This document shows, one piece after another, positions 6,218 to 8,601 of a stretch of DNA of 8,601 nucleotides. Source of the stretch: an uncultured Campylobacteraceae bacterium. Its GTDB lineage: Bacteria; Campylobacterota; Campylobacteria; Campylobacterales; Arcobacteraceae. How positions within the stretch are numbered: position 1 is the stretch's first letter; every line of letters begins with the position of its first letter. Both the position numbers and the translations under genes were made by a program. The DNA lies in NCBI GenBank assembly GCA_913057765.1, contig CAJXPH010000110.1, positions 1 through 8,601 on the forward strand, written 5' to 3'. The notes beneath the pieces are model-generated. The model saw only the letters and a program-made list of their open reading frames with translations, was not told the origin of the DNA and ran no database searches.

Positions 6218-6230
6218 TATTAGTCTAATA
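6218..6230 (+). promoter_or_regulatory. Palindrome upstream of mlaA, possible operator
   Basis: TATTAG-T-CTAATA is a perfect inverted repeat with six-base arms, 20 bases upstream of the mlaA ATG and next to the weak -10-like sequences TATTCT (6213-6218) and TATTAT (6195-6200). It could be a repressor site at the start of the mla operon. No regulator can be named from it, and an AT-rich 13-mer of this kind may arise by chance. Confidence 0.3.
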
Positions 6231-6249
6231 ACAAGAGTTAAGGCAAAAA

Positions 6250-7098
6250 ATGAAAAATCTAATTATTTTTCTATTTATCATTATTACATTTAATGCATGT
6301 ACAGTTACATCACATTATAATGTTTCTGAAAACTTAGAATTTAAATATGTTAATGAAAAAGACAGAAAAACTTATGAACTTTTTGGAAAAGAACAAGCAA
6401 TTAAAGAGATTAAAGTAGATTCAGTCTCTGATAATGATGATTTTTCAGATGAATATGCAGATGAAAAAGATGATATGGATCCTTTTGAGCCATATAATAG
6501 AGTAATGACTTCATTTAATGATTTTATGTACATTAATCTTTTAAATCCTATCGCAAAAAGTTATGCAACGGTAGTACCGCAAGATGCTAGAGTTGGTATT
6601 TCTAATTTTATACATAATATTACATTTCCTATACGTTTTGCAAATAATATATTACAATTCAAATTTAACTATGCAGCTGAAGAATTAGGAAGATTTACTG
6701 TAAACTCTACTATTGGTATTCTGGGTTTTATGGATCCGGCAAAAGAGAGTTTTAATTTAGAAAAAAGAGAAGAAGACTTCGGTCAAACATTAGGTTATTA
6801 TGGTTTTGGTCAAGGAGCTCATGTTGTACTTCCAATATATGGACCGTCAAACCTTAGAGATATCCTTGGTTTAATTGGAGATAATTATATCAACCCATTG
6901 ACAGATGTTAGTTCAATTGATTATAAAATTCCTGATCGACCTGAAAAAACTTTAGGAATTACTATATTTAGTACATTAAATAAAACATCTTTAAATTTAG
7001 GAAAGTACGAAAACCTAAAAAAAGATGCGATTGATGATTTATATCCGTTCTTAAAAGATATATATACACAAAATAGAGAAAAAATGATTAAGGAATAA
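6250..7098 (+). CDS. mlaA: MlaA (VacJ) phospholipid-trafficking outer-membrane lipoprotein
   Basis: A 282-residue lipoprotein with signal peptide ending TFNAC, Cys17 being lipidated. The MlaA domain starts with DPFEPYNR at 77-84 and continues through NDFMYINLLNPIAKSY, RFANNILQFKF, ELGRFTVNSTIGILGFMDPA (145-164), EDFGQTLGYYGFGQGAHVVLP (175-195) and YGPSNLRDILG, all characteristic of the family. MlaA sits as a ring-like channel in the inner leaflet of the outer membrane and removes misplaced phospholipids, passing them to MlaC. About 60 residues separate the lipid anchor from the domain, with a highly acidic stretch (57-77), longer than the short spacer in E. coli MlaA. Ribosome site TAAGG (6239-6243) precedes the ATG. 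It is followed after two bases by mlaC. Confidence 0.95.
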   Translation: MKNLIIFLFIIITFNACTVTSHYNVSENLEFKYVNEKDRKTYELFGKEQAIKEIKVDSVSDNDDFSDEYADEKDDMDPFEPYNRVMTSFNDFMYINLLNPIAKSYATVVPQDARVGISNFIHNITFPIRFANNILQFKFNYAAEELGRFTVNSTIGILGFMDPAKESFNLEKREEDFGQTLGYYGFGQGAHVVLPIYGPSNLRDILGLIGDNYINPLTDVSSIDYKIPDRPEKTLGITIFSTLNKTSLNLGKYENLKKDAIDDLYPFLKDIYTQNREKMIKE

Positions 7099-7100
7099 AT

Positions 7101-7682
7101 GTGATAATGAAACTAATTTTACCTTTGATTTTATTATTTGCTACGTCTAGCTTTGCTATGACAAAAGTAAATATAAAAACAGAAATGACTAATAAAATTG
7201 ATAAAGTTTTAATAGTCATAAAAGATTCAAACCTATCAAAAGATGAAAAAGCAAATGAGATTATTTCACTAATGAACTCTGCTTTTGATTACACATTAAT
7301 GTCAAGACTATCTTTAGGTAAAACTTGGAAAAAAATCTCAAAAGATGAAAGAATAGAATTTATTAAACTTTTTACACAAATGTTAAAAATTTCTTATGTT
7401 GATAAACTTGATTTATATACTGATGAATTAGTAAAAATAATAGGAACTGAAGAACCTAAAAGAAATAGAGTAATTTTAAAAACACAGTTAGTAGGGAAAG
7501 ATGCTAAACATGATATTAACTATAAGTTTTATAAAGTTAAAAATGCTGTAGATACTTGGTTGATCTATGATATAGATTTAATCGGTGTTAGTATTATAAA
7601 AACTTATCAATCACAATTCAAGGGATTTTTAAAAGATAAAACTTTCCAAGAATTGATGGTAAATTTAAAAACAAAAAAATAA
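7101..7682 (+). CDS. mlaC: MlaC-type periplasmic phospholipid-binding protein
   Basis: A 193-residue exported protein of the MlaC/Ttg2D family. A signal peptide covers about 1-19 (KLILPLILLFATSSFA). Family signatures are FDYTLMSRLSLGKTW (62-76), the helix ISKDERIEFIKLFTQML (79-95), and the C-terminal strand-helix WLIYDIDLIGVSIIKTYQSQF (153-173). MlaC carries single phospholipids through the periplasm between MlaA and the inner-membrane machine. Two starts are possible: GTG 7101, six bases after AGGA (7091-7094), and ATG 7107, with a less favourable 12-base spacing but giving a tidier signal peptide (MKLILP). GTG is used here on spacing. It lies two bases after mlaA, so both belong to one operon, and the RND gene follows six bases later. 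Confidence 0.93.
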   Translation: MIMKLILPLILLFATSSFAMTKVNIKTEMTNKIDKVLIVIKDSNLSKDEKANEIISLMNSAFDYTLMSRLSLGKTWKKISKDERIEFIKLFTQMLKISYVDKLDLYTDELVKIIGTEEPKRNRVILKTQLVGKDAKHDINYKFYKVKNAVDTWLIYDIDLIGVSIIKTYQSQFKGFLKDKTFQELMVNLKTKK

Positions 7683-7688
7683 AGATTT

Positions 7689-8554
7689 ATGATAAAAAAG
7701 TTTTATGACTTATATGTTTTAAAACACCCAATAAAAGTACTCTTTCTTCTTTTATTGGGTATCTCTTTTTTAGCCTACAATTCTACAAAACTTGAAATAG
7801 ACGCCTCTGCAGAAACGCTATTACTTGATGATGATAAAGATTTACAGTTTACAAGAACGGTAAGTAAAAGATACTACAATCCAAATTTTTTATTAATAAC
7901 ATATAAACCAAAAGATGATTTATTATCTGAAAGTTCATTAAATAAAATTAAAAATATAAGTGCTGATTTATTAAAACTTGAGAAAATTGAATCTATTACA
8001 TCAATACTAAATGTTCCTTTACTACAATCACCCGTACAAGAGCTAACACAACTCGTTAATGATATAAAAACATTAAGTAATAAAGATATTGATAAAACTC
8101 TAGTTAAAAAAGAATTTCTAGAATCTGAAATTTATAAAAACAACTTAGTAAGTTTAGATTTTACAACTACTGCACTTCTTTTGAATTTAAAAAGCGATGA
8201 AAAATATATTCAATTACTTGAAAAGAGAAATGCTTTACTCTCAAAAAAAAGAGAAAACACTATTACAAAAGAAGAGAATAAAGAGCTTCAAAAAACAATA
8301 ATCGAATTTAAAAATCATAGAGATATACAAAGAATAAAAGACCATGAAAATATAGAATCAGTTAGAAATATTCTAAGTAAATATCAAGATAAAAACTCTT
8401 CTCTATTTTTAGGTGGAGTAAATATGATTGCTGATGATATTGTAGGTTTTGTGAAAAATGACCTACTTATTTATGGTTCAACTTTAGTTTTGCTTTTAAT
8501 TCTAATTTTATGGATTATTTTTAGACAAATTATATGGATAATTCTTCCTATAAT
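7689..8554 (+). CDS. MMPL/RND-family transporter, 3'-truncated
   Basis: This frame has no stop before the adapter; 288 complete codons are genuine. An in-frame TAA at 7680 makes ATG 7689 the only nearby ATG. Residues 15-30 form the first membrane helix (IKVLFLLLLGISFLAY), followed by a periplasmic domain of about 225 residues that begins LEIDASAETLLLDDDKDL and NPNFLLITYKPKDDL, typical of MMPL/HAE3-type RND proteins. A charged helical stretch (170-232) may be a coiled coil. FLGGVNMIADDIVGFVKNDL leads into the second membrane helix (258-279) and the beginning of a third. Such proteins usually have 12 helices and 750-900 residues, so roughly two thirds is missing. It follows mlaC by six bases with only a weak ribosome site. 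I infer it is the inner-membrane partner in lipid transport. C. jejuni appears to have the same order (Cj1371-Cj1373, from memory). Confidence 0.88.
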
Positions 8555-8601
8555 CTGTCTCTTATACACATCTGACGCTGCCGACGAAGAGGATAGTGTA
8601 G
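8555..8601 (-). other. Nextera i5-side sequencing adapter (artefact)
   Basis: Synthetic sequence. Bases 8555-8573 are the reverse-complement Tn5 mosaic end, 8574-8587 (GACGCTGCCGACGA) the i5-side constant region, 8588-8595 (AGAGGATA) the reverse complement of i5 index S503 (TATCCTCT), and 8596-8601 the start of the P5 primer. The open RND frame runs on through it and would add a false C-terminal peptide (LLYTSDAADE) well known from contaminated databases. Confidence 0.98.

Noticed and set aside
48..8554. CRISPR array, tRNA, rRNA or riboswitch
   Set aside because: No regularly spaced repeats, cloverleaf or conserved RNA core was seen, and gaps between genes do not exceed 126 bases.
29..8573. 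Perfect 19-base terminal inverted repeats bounding 8.5 kb, as in a composite transposon
   Set aside because: They are Tn5 mosaic ends in the Nextera adapters, next to constant regions and index barcodes, and there is no transposase gene.
8555..8601. Continuation of the RND open frame to the window end
   Set aside because: These codons come from the adapter and encode the known artefact peptide LLYTSDAADE.

Overview
The natural DNA in this window runs from about 48 to 8554. The first 47 and last 47 bases are Illumina Nextera library adapters, complete with index barcodes, so the window looks like one whole tagmented library molecule. The genes at both ends are therefore cut by library preparation, not by biology. 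The DNA between is very AT-rich, densely coding, and uses TGn-TATAAT type extended -10 promoters without clear -35 boxes. Together with the gene content (an mlaA-mlaC-RND cluster, a YebC-family protein of the MGRAFEYRKASK type, a DUF3108 protein, M48 and M23 peptidases) this suggests a campylobacterotal (epsilonproteobacterial) genome, perhaps Arcobacter-like. The genus is a guess.

Layout. 48-2065: a 5'-truncated protein joining the end of a glycerolipid acyltransferase to an alpha/beta hydrolase, overlapping by one base a hotdog thioesterase of the YiiD C-terminal type. 2129-3743: a secreted DUF3108 protein with an apparently leaderless start, then one base later a lipoprotein M48 metalloprotease. 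3837-4454: a secreted staphylococcal-nuclease-fold protein whose catalytic residues appear to be lost. 4456-4479: a strong terminator hairpin between convergent genes. 5202-4486 (minus): a YebC/TACO1-family translation factor. 5203-5328: a divergent promoter region with an imperfect direct repeat. 5329-6180: an M23 peptidoglycan endopeptidase, also apparently leaderless. 6250-8554: mlaA, mlaC and the first 288 codons of an MMPL/RND-family transporter.

Most of the window concerns the cell envelope. The first pair handles acyl chains and glycerolipids, the middle genes are periplasmic or outer-membrane proteins including a protease and a peptidoglycan hydrolase, and the last three form a probable phospholipid-trafficking operon in which an RND-type membrane protein sits beside MlaA and MlaC. 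No tRNA, rRNA, CRISPR array, natural insertion sequence or phage gene was seen. The only gaps between genes are short (at most 126 bases).
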